Part shown: positions 41,822 to 50,721 of the stretch, in pieces
Position numbering within the stretch: the stretch's first letter is position 1
How the letters are laid out: the number at the start of each line of letters is the position of its first letter
From: Streptomyces maremycinicus
GTDB taxonomy: Bacteria > Actinomycetota > Actinomycetes > Streptomycetales > Streptomycetaceae
Reading direction: 5' to 3'
Assembly: GCF_001184025.1 (NCBI RefSeq)
Contig: NZ_BBYG01000012.1
Location: 1 to 64,000, forward strand
DNA length: 64,000 bases
Notes under the pieces: model-generated
What the model was told of the DNA's origin: nothing
The model's input: the letters and a program-made list of their open reading frames with translations, nothing else
Database searches by the model: none
Made by a program: the position numbers and the translations under genes

Positions 41822-43432
41822 ATGGTCCGCGCCCGTCTCCCCACCGCAGTCCTGAAGCGCCGCAAGCCCGCCCGGAGCGGTGACCCGGTCCCCGAACTCG
41901 CCGCCCGACCCAACCCCTGGATCCGCGCTCTCGGCCTGACCGCCGTGGTCCTCATCGGCGCCTGGCTCGGCCTGCTGATCGTCGGGGACGTCCGCGTGTC
42001 GGTCGGTCCCATGAACACGACGATGACGCTGCGCCCGTCGGTCACCGGCGGCACGAAGATCAACATCTCTCCGCTCGGCGCGCTCAGCCTGGACAGCCAC
42101 ATCGCCCCGGTCCGCCTCGACGTGAACGTGGACCAGCTCGACCCCGAGCGCTCCCAGGCCCTCGTCGACCACCCCGAACGTCTCTCCGGCCTCCAGGACG
42201 AGGTCGCGCGTGACATCGAGCACGGCACCCTCGACCTCGCGCTCCGCTCCTGCGTCGCCGTGGTCTCCGGCGCCACGGCGCTCGGCCTCGCCGTCTACCG
42301 CCGCCCCCGCCGCGCCCTCGCCGCCGGCGGTCTCGCCCTGACCCTGCTGGGCGCGTCGGGCGCGACCGCGTACGCCACCTGGAACCCCGACTCGGTGCTG
42401 GAGCCCCGGTTCTCCGGCCTGCTGTCCTCCGCGCCCTCGCTCGTCGGCAACGCGCGCAGCATCGTCACCGAGTTCGACGTCTACCAGCGGGAGCTCGCCC
42501 GCCTGGTCACCAACGTGACCAAGCTCTACGACGTCACCTCCACGCTCCCCGCCTTCCAGCCCGACCCGACGACGGTCCGCGTCCTGCACGTGTCCGACAT
42601 CCACCTGAACCCGGCGAGCTGGAAGATCATCGCCTCGCTCGTGGAGCAGTACAAGGTCGATGTGATCGTCGACTCCGGCGACACGATGGACCACGGGTCG
42701 GCGGCCGAGAACGGCTTCCTGGACCCCATCGCCACCCTGGGCGCGCCGTACGTCTGGGTCAGGGGCAACCACGACTCGCTCGTCACCCAGCGCTACCTGG
42801 AGGGCATGAAGAACGTGCACGTCCTCGACGACGGCCGCGCGGTCACGCTCGCCGGGCTGCGCTTCGCGGGCATCGGCGACCCCCAGTTCACCCCCGACCG
42901 CTCCTCCGCGCCGGGCGCCGAGGAGTCCCAGGAGGCGGCGGGCGCCCGGCTGGCCCAGGCCCTGCGCATCCAACGGGACGCCGGTACCCCGGCGGACGTG
43001 GCCATCGCCCACGAGCCCTCCGCCGCCCGGGGCACGGACGGCGAGGTGCCCCTGGTGCTGGCCGGCCATCTCCACCACGAGGACACCGAGGTCATGAAGA
43101 AGGGCACCCGGCTGCGGGTCGAGGGCTCGACCGGCGGCAGCGGCCTGCGTGCCGTGGAAGGCAAGTACCCGGACCCCATCGAGGCGTCGATCCTCTACTT
43201 CGACCGCGACACCCGCCGCCTCCAGGCCTGGGACGAGATCAAGCTCGGCGGCCTGGGTCTGACGACGGCCGAGGTCAGCCGCCACCTCCCGAAGGAGAAC
43301 CTGCCCGGAGCCGTCCCGTCCCCGAGCCCTTCCCCGACGCCCTCCCCCAGCCCGCCGCTGAGCCCCTCCGTCAACCCGTCCGCCAACCCGTCCGTCAGCC
43401 GCTCCGGAAGCCCCTCCGGGGCGGCCCCGTAA
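41822..43432 (+). CDS. membrane-anchored calcineurin-like metallophosphoesterase
   Basis: This 536-aa protein has a TM helix at residues 38-60 and two more near 140-190. A C-terminal phosphoesterase domain (about 255-490) carries the five metal motifs: VSDIHLNP, DSGDTMDHG, VRGNHDS, IAHEPS and LAGHLHHE. A Pro/Ser-rich tail follows (about 500-536). The catalytic domain is probably extracytoplasmic. Substrate unknown. ATG 41822 starts before the first basic segment; an open frame extends far upstream but is antisense to other genes. Confidence 0.87.
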   Translation: MVRARLPTAVLKRRKPARSGDPVPELAARPNPWIRALGLTAVVLIGAWLGLLIVGDVRVSVGPMNTTMTLRPSVTGGTKINISPLGALSLDSHIAPVRLDVNVDQLDPERSQALVDHPERLSGLQDEVARDIEHGTLDLALRSCVAVVSGATALGLAVYRRPRRALAAGGLALTLLGASGATAYATWNPDSVLEPRFSGLLSSAPSLVGNARSIVTEFDVYQRELARLVTNVTKLYDVTSTLPAFQPDPTTVRVLHVSDIHLNPASWKIIASLVEQYKVDVIVDSGDTMDHGSAAENGFLDPIATLGAPYVWVRGNHDSLVTQRYLEGMKNVHVLDDGRAVTLAGLRFAGIGDPQFTPDRSSAPGAEESQEAAGARLAQALRIQRDAGTPADVAIAHEPSAARGTDGEVPLVLAGHLHHEDTEVMKKGTRLRVEGSTGGSGLRAVEGKYPDPIEASILYFDRDTRRLQAWDEIKLGGLGLTTAEVSRHLPKENLPGAVPSPSPSPTPSPSPPLSPSVNPSANPSVSRSGSPSGAAP

Positions 43433-43512
43433 ACCGTTTTGGCGATACCCCCCGCCATCCCATATGCTCATGACGTCCCCGACGCGCTGAGAAGCGCCCA
43501 GGCGGGCCGATA

Positions 43513-43585
43513 GCCCTCATCGTCTAGCGGCCTAGGACGCCGCCCTTTCAAGGCGGTAGCACGGGTTCGAATCCCGTTGGGGGCA
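43513..43585 (+). tRNA. tRNA-Glu (TTC)
   Basis: A 73-nt cloverleaf with anticodon loop CTTTCAA (TTC), T-arm GGGTTCGAATCCC and acceptor GCCCTCA. First of three clustered plus-strand tRNAs. Confidence 0.95.
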
Positions 43586-43623
43586 CGCAACACCGTGTGC
43601 GACACTGTCGTACACAACAGCTT

Positions 43624-43698
43624 GGTCCTGTGGAGCAGTTTGGAGTGCTCGCCACCCTGTCAAGGTGGAGGCCGCGGGTTCAAATCCCGTCAGGACCG
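43624..43698 (+). tRNA. tRNA-Asp (GTC), copy 1
   Basis: A 75-nt cloverleaf with anticodon loop CTGTCAA (GTC) and T-arm GGGTTCAAATCCC. It is identical over its full length to the copy at 47976-48050. Confidence 0.95.
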
Positions 43699-43700
43699 CT

Positions 43701-43720
43701 GAGGTTTCACGTGAAACCTC
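43701..43720. other. parS: parS site (ParB-binding centromere)
   Basis: GAGGTTTCACGTGAAACCTC is a perfect 20-bp palindrome whose core GTTTCACGTGAAAC (43704-43717) is the Streptomyces parS sequence bound by ParB. It fits into the 24-bp gap between tRNA-Asp and tRNA-Phe without disturbing either. Streptomyces have about 20 such sites clustered in the few hundred kb around oriC, which agrees with the position inferred from synteny. Confidence 0.93.
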
Positions 43721-43722
43721 GT

Positions 43723-43796
43723 GGCTGGGTAGCTCAGTTGGTACGAGCGATCGCCTGAAAAGCGATAGGTCGCCGGTTCGACCCCGGCCCCAGCCA
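43723..43796 (+). tRNA. tRNA-Phe (GAA)
   Basis: A 74-nt cloverleaf with anticodon loop CTGAAAA (GAA) and acceptor GGCTGGG. Starts 2 bp after the parS palindrome. Confidence 0.95.
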
Positions 43797-43802
43797 CAAG
43801 AA

Positions 43803-43838
43803 CGAAAACCCCCTCCGGGTGACCGGAGGGGGTTTTCG
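43803..43838 (+). terminator. terminator of the Glu-Asp-Phe tRNA cluster
   Basis: CGAAAACCCCCTCCGG and CCGGAGGGGGTTTTCG form perfect arms around a GTGA loop, with a T-run in the 3' arm. Confidence 0.9.
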
Positions 43839-43912
43839 TCGCTGTGCGCGGGACGCGGCGGCGCCAAAAGCACTCGCCCGTTCTTTCGCCAAGATGAGAT
43901 CCTGGATCGCGT

Positions 43913-46900
43913 ATGTCTACGCACCCCACTCCCAGCGCCTCCGTTCCGGGCACCCCCGCCCTCGGCGACCTCGCCCCCCGCCTGACCGAGCTGTCCCTGC
44001 GCGACGCGCACCGGCTCGGGCGCAGGCTCGAAGGCGCGCGCAAGATCCGCAAGCCGGAGGCCCGTGCCGCCGTCCTCGCCGAGATCGAGGCGGAGGTCGC
44101 CCAGGTCGAGGAGCGGATGGTCCGGCGGCGCGGCCGGGTGCCCGCCGTCTCGTACCCCGAGCAGCTCCCGGTCAGCCAGAAGAAGGACGAGATCGCGGCC
44201 GCCATCCGTGATCACCAGGTCGTCATCGTCGCCGGTGAGACAGGTTCCGGCAAGACCACCCAGATCCCCAAGATCTGTCTCGAGCTGGGGCGTGGCGTCC
44301 GCGGCATGATCGGGCACACCCAGCCCCGCCGGATCGCCGCCCGCACGGTGGCCGAGCGGGTCGCGGAGGAACTCGGCACGCCCCTGGGCGAGGCCGTCGG
44401 CTGGAAGGTGCGGTTCACCGACCAGGTGAACCCGGACGCCACCTTCGTGAAGCTGATGACGGACGGCATCCTCCTCGCGGAGATCCAGACCGACCGTGAG
44501 CTGCGCGCGTACGACACGATCATCATCGACGAGGCCCACGAGCGGTCCCTCAACATCGACTTCCTGCTGGGCTACCTCGCCCAGCTGCTGCCCCGCCGCC
44601 CGGACCTCAAGGTCGTCATCACCTCGGCGACCATCGACCCGGAGCGGTTCTCCCGGCACTTCGGCGAGGCCCCGATCGTCGAGGTCAGCGGGCGGACGTA
44701 TCCGGTGGAGGTCCGTTACCGGCCGCTCCTCGAAGAGGACTCCGAGGACTCCGACCGCGACCAGATCACCGCGATCACCGACGCCGTCGAGGAGCTGATG
44801 GGCGAGGGGAAGGGCGACATCCTCGTCTTCCTCTCCGGTGAACGGGAGATCCGCGACACCGCCGACGCGCTGGACAAGAAGAAGTACCGCTTCACGGAGG
44901 TCCTGCCCCTGTACGCCCGGCTCTCGCACGCCGAGCAGCACCGGGTCTTCCAACAGCACACCGGCCGCAGGATCGTTCTGGCGACGAACGTGGCCGAGAC
45001 CTCCCTGACCGTCCCCGGCATCAAGTACGTCATCGACCCCGGCTTCGCCCGGATCAGCCGCTACAGCCACCGCACCAAGGTCCAGCGGCTGCCCATCGAG
45101 CCGATCTCGCAGGCCAGCGCCAACCAGCGCAAGGGCCGTTGCGGCCGGACCAGCGACGGCATCTGCATCCGGCTCTACGACGAGGACGACTTCCTCGCCC
45201 GGCCGGAGTTCACCGACGCGGAGATCCTCCGTACGAACCTGGCGAGCGTCATCCTCCAGATGACCGCGGCGGGCCTCGGCGACATCGAGAAGTTCCCCTT
45301 CATCGATCCGCCGGACCACCGCAACATCCGCGACGGCGTCCAGCTGCTCCAGGAGCTGAACGCGCTGGACCCGTCCGAGAAGGACCCTCGCCGGCGGCTC
45401 ACCCAGACCGGCCGCAAGCTGGCCCAGCTGCCCGTCGACCCCCGCCTCGCCCGCATGGTCCTGGAGGCCGACAAGAACGGCTGTGTGCGCGAGGTCATGG
45501 TGATAGCCGCCGCGCTGTCCATCCAGGACCCGCGTGAGCGCCCCGCCGACAAGCAGACCCAGGCCGACCAGCAGCACGCCCGCTTCAAGGACGAGACCAG
45601 CGACTTCCTCGCCTATCTCAACCTGTGGCGGTACGTCCGCGAGCAGCAGAAGGAACGGGGTTCCTCCTCCTTCCGGCGTATGTGCAAGCAGGAGTACCTG
45701 AACTTCCTGCGCATCCGTGAGTGGCAGGACATCTACACACAGCTCCGCACGGTCGCCAAGCAGATGGGCATCCATCTGAACGAGGAGGACGCGCCCGAGC
45801 AGAGCGTCCATGTCTCGCTCCTCGCCGGCCTGCTGTCGCACATCGGCATGAAGGACGTGAAGGACGGCAACAAGAACGAGTACCTGGGTGCGCGGAGCGC
45901 CAAGTTCGCGATCTTCCCCGGCTCGGCCCTGTTCAAGAAGCAGCCGCGTTTCGTGATGTCCGCCGAGCTGGTCGAGACGAGCCGCCTGTGGGCCCGGGTC
46001 AACGCGAGGATCGAGCCGGAGTGGGTCGAGCCGCTCGCCGGCCACCTGCTGAAGCGGACGTACAGCGAACCGCGCTGGGAGAAGGACCAGGCGGCCGTCA
46101 TGGCCGACGAGAAGGTCACGCTCTACGGCGTCCCGATCATCGCACAGCGCAAGGTCAACTACGGCCGGATCGACCCGGAGACCTCCCGCGACCTGTTCAT
46201 CCGCAACGCGCTGGTCGAGGGCGACTGGCGCACGCACCACAAGTTCTTCGCCGACAACCGCCGGCTCCTCAGCGAGGTCGAGGAGCTGGAGCACCGCGCC
46301 CGGCGCCGGGACATCGTGGTGGACGACGAGACGCTGTTCGACTTCTACGACCAGCGGGTGCCCGAACACGTCGTGTCCGGCGCGCACTTCGACTCCTGGT
46401 GGAAGCACAAGCGGCACGAGACGCCCGACTACCTGGACTTCGAGCGGGAGATGCTCATCCGGGAGTCGGCCGAGGCGGTCACCAAGGCCGACTATCCGGA
46501 CTCCTGGCGGCAGGGTCAGCTGAAGTTCCGGGTCACCTACCAGTTCGAACCGGGCGCGGACGCGGACGGCGTGACCGTCCACATCCCGCTCCAGGTCCTC
46601 AACCAGGTCACGGACGAGGGCTTCGACTGGCAGATCCCGGGTCTGCGGGAGGAGGTCGTCACGGAGCTGATCCGTTCCCTCCCCAAGCCGATCCGCCGGC
46701 ACTACGTACCGGCGCCGAACTTCGCGAAGCGCTTCCTGGACCGGGCGGTGCCCCTCCAGGAGCCGCTCACGGCGACCATGGCGCGTGAGCTGAAGCGCAT
46801 GGTCGGCGTCCCGTTCGAGGCCGACGACTTCGACTGGTCGCGGCTCCCCGACCATCTGAGGATCACCTTCCGGATCGTCGACGAGCGGCGCCGCAACCTG

Positions 46901-47881
46901 GCCGAGGACAAGGACCTCGAAGCCCTGAAGCTCCGGCTGAAACCGAAGGCGAGACAGGCCATCTCACAGGCGGCCGCGGCCATCGCCGAACGGCAGGGCG
47001 GCGAGTCCCTGGAGCGTTCGGGCCTGACGGACTGGACGATCGGCTCGCTGGCCCGCGTCTTCGAGACCCGCCGCGCGGGCCAGCCGGTGAAGGCCTACCC
47101 GGCGCTCGTCGACGACGGGGACACCGTGTCCGTACGCCTCTTCGACACGGAGGCGGAGCAGGCGGAGGCGATGTGGAAGGGCACCCGCCGGCTGATCCTG
47201 CGTTCCATCCCGGTCAACCCGGCAAAGTTCGCATCCGAGAAGCTGACGAACGCCCAGAAGCTCGCGCTGTCCGCGAATCCGCACGGTTCGATCCAGGCGC
47301 TGTTCGACGACTGCGCGATGGCGGCGGCCGACCGGCTGATCGCCGACTTCGGCGGTCCGGCCTGGGACGAGGAGTCCTACCGCAAGCTCTACGACAAGGT
47401 GCGCGCCGAGATCGTCGACACGACGGTGCGGACGGTCGGACAGGTGCAGCAGGTCCTGGCCGCCTGGCAGGCCTGTGAGCGCCGTCTGAAGGGCGTACGC
47501 AGCCCCGTGCTGCTCGCGAACCTGGCGGACGTGCGCGAACAGCTGGACGCCCTGGTGAAGCCCGGCTTCGTGACCTGGGCGGGGCTGCGCCGGCTGCCCG
47601 ACCTCATGCGCTACCTGGTGGCCGCCGACCGGCGTCTCCAGCAGATGCCGACCGGCGTCCAGCGGGACACCAGCCGCATGGAGAAGGTCCACGAGATGCA
47701 GGACGAGTACGCGTGGCTGCTGGAGCAGCTGCCGCAGGGCCGGCCGGTCCCCCGGCAGGTCCTGGACATCCGGTGGATGATCGAGGAGCTCCGGGTCAGC
47801 TATTTCGCCCACGCGCTGGGCACCGCGTACCCCGTCTCCGACAAGCGGATCGTGAAGGCGATCGACGCGATGGCGCCGTGA
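43913..47881 (+). CDS. hrpA: ATP-dependent RNA helicase HrpA (DEAH box)
   Basis: This full-length 1322-aa helicase has Walker A GETGSGKTTQIPK near residue 107, the DEAH box IIIDEAHERS near 203, SAT (ITSATID) and motif VI QRKGRCGRT near 405. The OB-fold/HrpA C-terminal regions follow and extend to about 1300. HrpA unwinds structured RNA and rescues stalled ribosomes. The first 75 residues are an Ala/Arg-rich extension. It is flanked on both sides by identical tRNA-Asp genes and has no operon partner. Confidence 0.93.
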   Translation: MSTHPTPSASVPGTPALGDLAPRLTELSLRDAHRLGRRLEGARKIRKPEARAAVLAEIEAEVAQVEERMVRRRGRVPAVSYPEQLPVSQKKDEIAAAIRDHQVVIVAGETGSGKTTQIPKICLELGRGVRGMIGHTQPRRIAARTVAERVAEELGTPLGEAVGWKVRFTDQVNPDATFVKLMTDGILLAEIQTDRELRAYDTIIIDEAHERSLNIDFLLGYLAQLLPRRPDLKVVITSATIDPERFSRHFGEAPIVEVSGRTYPVEVRYRPLLEEDSEDSDRDQITAITDAVEELMGEGKGDILVFLSGEREIRDTADALDKKKYRFTEVLPLYARLSHAEQHRVFQQHTGRRIVLATNVAETSLTVPGIKYVIDPGFARISRYSHRTKVQRLPIEPISQASANQRKGRCGRTSDGICIRLYDEDDFLARPEFTDAEILRTNLASVILQMTAAGLGDIEKFPFIDPPDHRNIRDGVQLLQELNALDPSEKDPRRRLTQTGRKLAQLPVDPRLARMVLEADKNGCVREVMVIAAALSIQDPRERPADKQTQADQQHARFKDETSDFLAYLNLWRYVREQQKERGSSSFRRMCKQEYLNFLRIREWQDIYTQLRTVAKQMGIHLNEEDAPEQSVHVSLLAGLLSHIGMKDVKDGNKNEYLGARSAKFAIFPGSALFKKQPRFVMSAELVETSRLWARVNARIEPEWVEPLAGHLLKRTYSEPRWEKDQAAVMADEKVTLYGVPIIAQRKVNYGRIDPETSRDLFIRNALVEGDWRTHHKFFADNRRLLSEVEELEHRARRRDIVVDDETLFDFYDQRVPEHVVSGAHFDSWWKHKRHETPDYLDFEREMLIRESAEAVTKADYPDSWRQGQLKFRVTYQFEPGADADGVTVHIPLQVLNQVTDEGFDWQIPGLREEVVTELIRSLPKPIRRHYVPAPNFAKRFLDRAVPLQEPLTATMARELKRMVGVPFEADDFDWSRLPDHLRITFRIVDERRRNLAEDKDLEALKLRLKPKARQAISQAAAAIAERQGGESLERSGLTDWTIGSLARVFETRRAGQPVKAYPALVDDGDTVSVRLFDTEAEQAEAMWKGTRRLILRSIPVNPAKFASEKLTNAQKLALSANPHGSIQALFDDCAMAAADRLIADFGGPAWDEESYRKLYDKVRAEIVDTTVRTVGQVQQVLAAWQACERRLKGVRSPVLLANLADVREQLDALVKPGFVTWAGLRRLPDLMRYLVAADRRLQQMPTGVQRDTSRMEKVHEMQDEYAWLLEQLPQGRPVPRQVLDIRWMIEELRVSYFAHALGTAYPVSDKRIVKAIDAMAP

Positions 47882-47975
47882 CGGCTCCCGTACGGAGGGT
47901 GAGTTCGACCGGCGGGCTCACCCTCCTGTACAGTCCTTCTCGCAGCACAGCGCAACATCAAGTGCCGCAAAGCCT

Positions 47976-48050
47976 GGTCCTGTGGAGCAGTTTGGAGTGC
48001 TCGCCACCCTGTCAAGGTGGAGGCCGCGGGTTCAAATCCCGTCAGGACCG
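47976..48050 (+). tRNA. tRNA-Asp (GTC), copy 2
   Basis: A 75-nt gene identical to the copy at 43624. Together they form direct repeats 4352 bp apart that flank parS, tRNA-Phe and hrpA. The flanking sequences differ, so each has its own promoter region. Confidence 0.95.
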
Positions 48051-48066
48051 CAGTGAAAGAGTGAAC

Positions 48067-48098
48067 AGAGAGCCCGGATCCCAGGATCCGGGCTCTCT
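48067..48098 (+). terminator. terminator after tRNA-Asp copy 2
   Basis: AGAGAGCCCGGATCC and GGATCCGGGCTCTCT are perfect 15-bp arms with a 2-bp centre, 16 bp beyond the tRNA. Confidence 0.85.
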
Positions 48099-48189
48099 GC
48101 GTTGTCCGCCGTTCTCTTGACGCCGTCACTTTCCGCCGGTACCCCAGAAGCCAGGGCCCGTTCCCGCGTGGCCCCGACGGAGGTGGGGC

Positions 48190-48381
48190 ATGGCGGCATC
48201 GGTCAGGCACGAGACGCGGGCACTGCTTCGCGCGCACCTGTCGGCCGCGACCCCTTACCGGCATCTGACCCGTCACTGTCCGATCTGCCACCGCTTGCTG
48301 CGGCTGGCGATGGACGGCGCCCCACGGGGCTCCCAGGCCCCTGAGGAGGCCGTGGAGGGCGAGATCCCCCCGCCCGCGTGA
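48190..48381 (+). CDS. DUF6274-type small protein with CxxC motif
   Basis: A 63-aa protein with ATG 48190 preceded by GGAGGTGGGG. The core TRHCPICHRLLRLAMDG has a CPxC pair that could bind zinc. This small family is Streptomyces-specific as I recall it and sits next to bldC in related genomes. No function known. Confidence 0.75.
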   Translation: MAASVRHETRALLRAHLSAATPYRHLTRHCPICHRLLRLAMDGAPRGSQAPEEAVEGEIPPPA

Positions 48382-48574
48382 TCGGCGCCCCCGTGGGCGC
48401 CCGGAGCGTCCACGCGCGCGCCAACGGCCTTGCCCGCGTGGGGCGCTGGGGCGCGAACTCCCCTCTAGCGCACATGAGTCAGGGGCAACAAGACTCCTGT
48501 CATGTGACGGGTGTCACGGCATGAGTTTTGAAAACCCGGGTTCTTACTGCACTCCTACAACTGGTCAATTTTAT

Positions 48575-48664
48575 ATGTGCAATTGCACCACTCCGGAGGA
48601 TGCCCCCCGGAACCCTCCCAGAGCCTCCTCAGACTCCGACAAGGACGCTCACAGAGCCACCTGA
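48575..48664 (+). CDS. possible 29-aa micro-ORF
   Basis: ATG 48575 opens MCNCTTPEDAPRNPPRASSD..., 29 codons ending at TGA 48664. It starts inside a TATAT-rich patch that could be a -10 element, so it would be leaderless. No ribosome site is visible and codon third positions are only moderately GC. It may be chance. Confidence 0.25.
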   Translation: MCNCTTPEDAPRNPPRASSDSDKDAHRAT

Positions 48665-48702
48665 TACAACCGGTGGAGCACCCCCGAGCGGTCGCAAGCA
48701 CA

Positions 48703-48743
48703 CAAAAAAGATCGCGCTGGACCCGGCGGAGTCCAGCGCGATC
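48703..48743 (-). terminator. bldC rho-independent terminator
   Basis: On the minus strand GATCGCGCTGGAC pairs with GTCCAGCGCGATC across a 8-bp loop and runs straight into TTTTTTG, a textbook intrinsic terminator that is rare in this GC-rich context. It lies 117 bp downstream of the bldC stop, leaving a substantial 3' UTR. Confidence 0.9.
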
Positions 48744-48859
48744 GACGACGTTCCGTGTGGGCGAGGGGCCTGTTGGGGCAGGACCCACGTCGCTTGTAGC
48801 TAGGTTTCGGGCGTCCGAACAGGTTGGGGGACCTGACGTGTTGCCCGGTTATTCACTTG

Positions 48860-49066
48860 TCAGGCCTCGCTGCGCTGCTGCGGGATACCCGCAAGCAGTG
48901 CGCGGACCTCGGCCTCGCGATAACGGCGATGTCCGCCGAGCGTACGAATCGATGTGAGCTTGCCGGCCTTCGCCCACCGCGTGACCGTCTTGGGGTCGAC
49001 GCGGAACATGGTGGCGACCTCAGCCGGGGTCAGCAGCGGCTCAGCATCAGGGGTGCGAGCGGTCAT
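48860..49066 (-). CDS. bldC: BldC, MerR-like developmental regulator
   Basis: A 68-aa protein consisting of one winged HTH (LTPAEVATMFRVDPKTVTRW, residues 11-30, then KLTSIRTLGGHRRYREAEV). It matches BldC of S. coelicolor (68 aa), which represses sporulation entry by cooperative binding to direct repeats and lacks the MerR effector domain. ATG 49066 has GAGGAGG upstream. It has its own long upstream region and terminator, so it is monocistronic. Confidence 0.95.
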   Translation of the reverse strand: MTARTPDAEPLLTPAEVATMFRVDPKTVTRWAKAGKLTSIRTLGGHRRYREAEVRALLAGIPQQRSEA

Positions 49067-49690
49067 GAGCGGCCTCCTCGGGAGAACCGAACCTTCTCGG
49101 TTCTTTCCTCTAAATTCTGCACCTTGACCCGCGTTGCCCGAAATGGCGGACGCGAGTCGAGTCGGTTATAGGACGAACGGCTTGTCCTCGGCACTACAAC
49201 TACACCATCCGTCCAGCCGCGTCGGCCAAACCGATGGAATTGCCCCCCAGGTGTTCATCGGCGACGGAAGCCGATGGACCATGCCATAGCGGACAGTCAC
49301 GCCACTGTGACGATCAGTCACAGGGCGATCAGGAGGCATCAGACCCCCCAAAGCGCTGCAATGCTGAGATTTCCCCCCACAGTGGAGCATAAGCAGGCGG
49401 ACGGAGCCCTCCCCGGACTCCTTGTCCTATTTTGGCACGAGGAGGGGCAAGCGACGCAAGGGCCGTGTACGTGCGTTCCATCACCCTTGCGACATAAGCC
49501 CGGATCGGGACCTACGTCCCGTCAGTTCCGTGAAGTGCGGTTGACCGTACGCTGTTCCCCTGCTTCACGGCCGTGACGTACGTCACTACTGAAAGCGCTG
49601 TCGCGTCTGTCACACCGTCAGTTCACAGCGAGGGCACCGGGTCGGCGGCGCGAGGAACCCCCCGGCGGCATCAGGAGGCCGCGGCGGGCG
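49067..49690. promoter_or_regulatory. bldC upstream region with GTCAC half sites
   Basis: A 624-bp gene-free region of lower GC than its surroundings. At 49296-49321 three half sites occur in alternating orientation: GTCAC, 6 bp, GTGAC, 5 bp, GTCAC. This could bind a developmental regulator. Short plus-strand frames here have poor coding character. No promoter could be singled out. Confidence 0.5.
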
Positions 49691-50533
49691 TCAGTTCGCC
49701 GAGCGCCGCTCCCGGACCGACCGCCACCGCTCCACGAGCCGTCCGTACGCCGCGCCCGCCGCCGCGCCGTCCCCGATCCGCAGCGCCTCGATGCCCTCGG
49801 CCACGTCCTTCGCCGAGTGGTCGTCCTCCAGATCACCGGCCGGCAGCACATGCACCAGACCGCCGTAATCCAGTTCCACCAGCGAACGCGGGTGGAACTC
49901 CTCGAGCCAGCGCCCCACGTCCACGAGACCGTCGATGAGCGGCCCCTCGTCCATGGCGTCCTTCAGCGTCCGCAACGAGCGGGCCACCCGGCGCCGGGCC
50001 TGCACCATCGGTGTGCGGTAGCGCAGCACGGGGGCGACCTCCGCGGTCCCCTTCTCGTACTCCCGCTCCTCGTCGGAGACGAGCACGAACCAGTTGAGCG
50101 GCACCTGCCAGACGGCCGATCGGATCCACGGGCGGGCGTCGGGGTTGCGTTCCAGCCACCGCTCGTGGTCCTTGGCCGCCTCCAGGCGCACCACCTCGGG
50201 CAGCGCCGCGTCCAGGACCGTCCGGGGCAGCTCGTCGGAGGGTTCCGCGAGGGCCAGCCAGCCGCGCAGCCGGGTACGCCACGGGCAGACGCAGAGCACC
50301 CCGTCCACCTGGGCCAGGAAGGCGTCACCGCTCTCGTGCACGGGCACCGCGACCGGCGGGGTGGGCAGCAGGTCGGCCAGCGAGCGGCGCAGCTCCTCCT
50401 GGTAGGAGGGGAGCTCGGGACGCCCGGCGTAGCGCGCCCAGTGGCTGCGCTCGGGCTCGGGGAAGGCGGCCAGCGGCTCGTACACGCGCAGATAGACCGC
50501 GTACGGAACGACCACCGAGGACACCTTGGGCAC
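49691..50533 (-). CDS. conserved hypothetical protein
   Basis: A 280-aa soluble protein with no recognised domain. Hydrophobic core strands such as VDGVLCVCPWRTRLRGWL, then a Trp/Arg-rich helical part and an acidic C-terminus are visible. GGGAGGGAG precedes GTG 50533; the frame extends upstream to 50617 without support. It is divergent from vdh and, in related genomes, always lies next to it as I recall. Function unknown. Confidence 0.8.
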   Translation of the reverse strand: MPKVSSVVVPYAVYLRVYEPLAAFPEPERSHWARYAGRPELPSYQEELRRSLADLLPTPPVAVPVHESGDAFLAQVDGVLCVCPWRTRLRGWLALAEPSDELPRTVLDAALPEVVRLEAAKDHERWLERNPDARPWIRSAVWQVPLNWFVLVSDEEREYEKGTAEVAPVLRYRTPMVQARRRVARSLRTLKDAMDEGPLIDGLVDVGRWLEEFHPRSLVELDYGGLVHVLPAGDLEDDHSAKDVAEGIEALRIGDGAAAGAAYGRLVERWRSVRERRSAN

Positions 50534-50721
50534 GCCTGCTCCCTCCCCCTTCGGCCGACCGGGAAACCCTGCGAATCGTCCCACGGCGGTACTCCGGGAG
50601 AAGGTGATCCCCCACACTGTGGGATCGGCGGGCCACGCAGGCTCTACTCTCAGTCCACAGGCCCCGCCACCCTTACGGTGCCTGTGTCCCGATCGTCGCT
50701 CGATACCCGGGAGTCACCACA

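Larger units (their letters stand above)
48382..48859. other. intergenic region between the DUF6274 gene and bldC
   Basis: A 478-bp stretch between convergent genes. It holds the bldC terminator and an AT-rich patch (TCAATTTTATATGTGCAATT) around 48565-48585, plus one possible micro-ORF, each annotated separately. Nothing else is supported. Confidence 0.6.
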
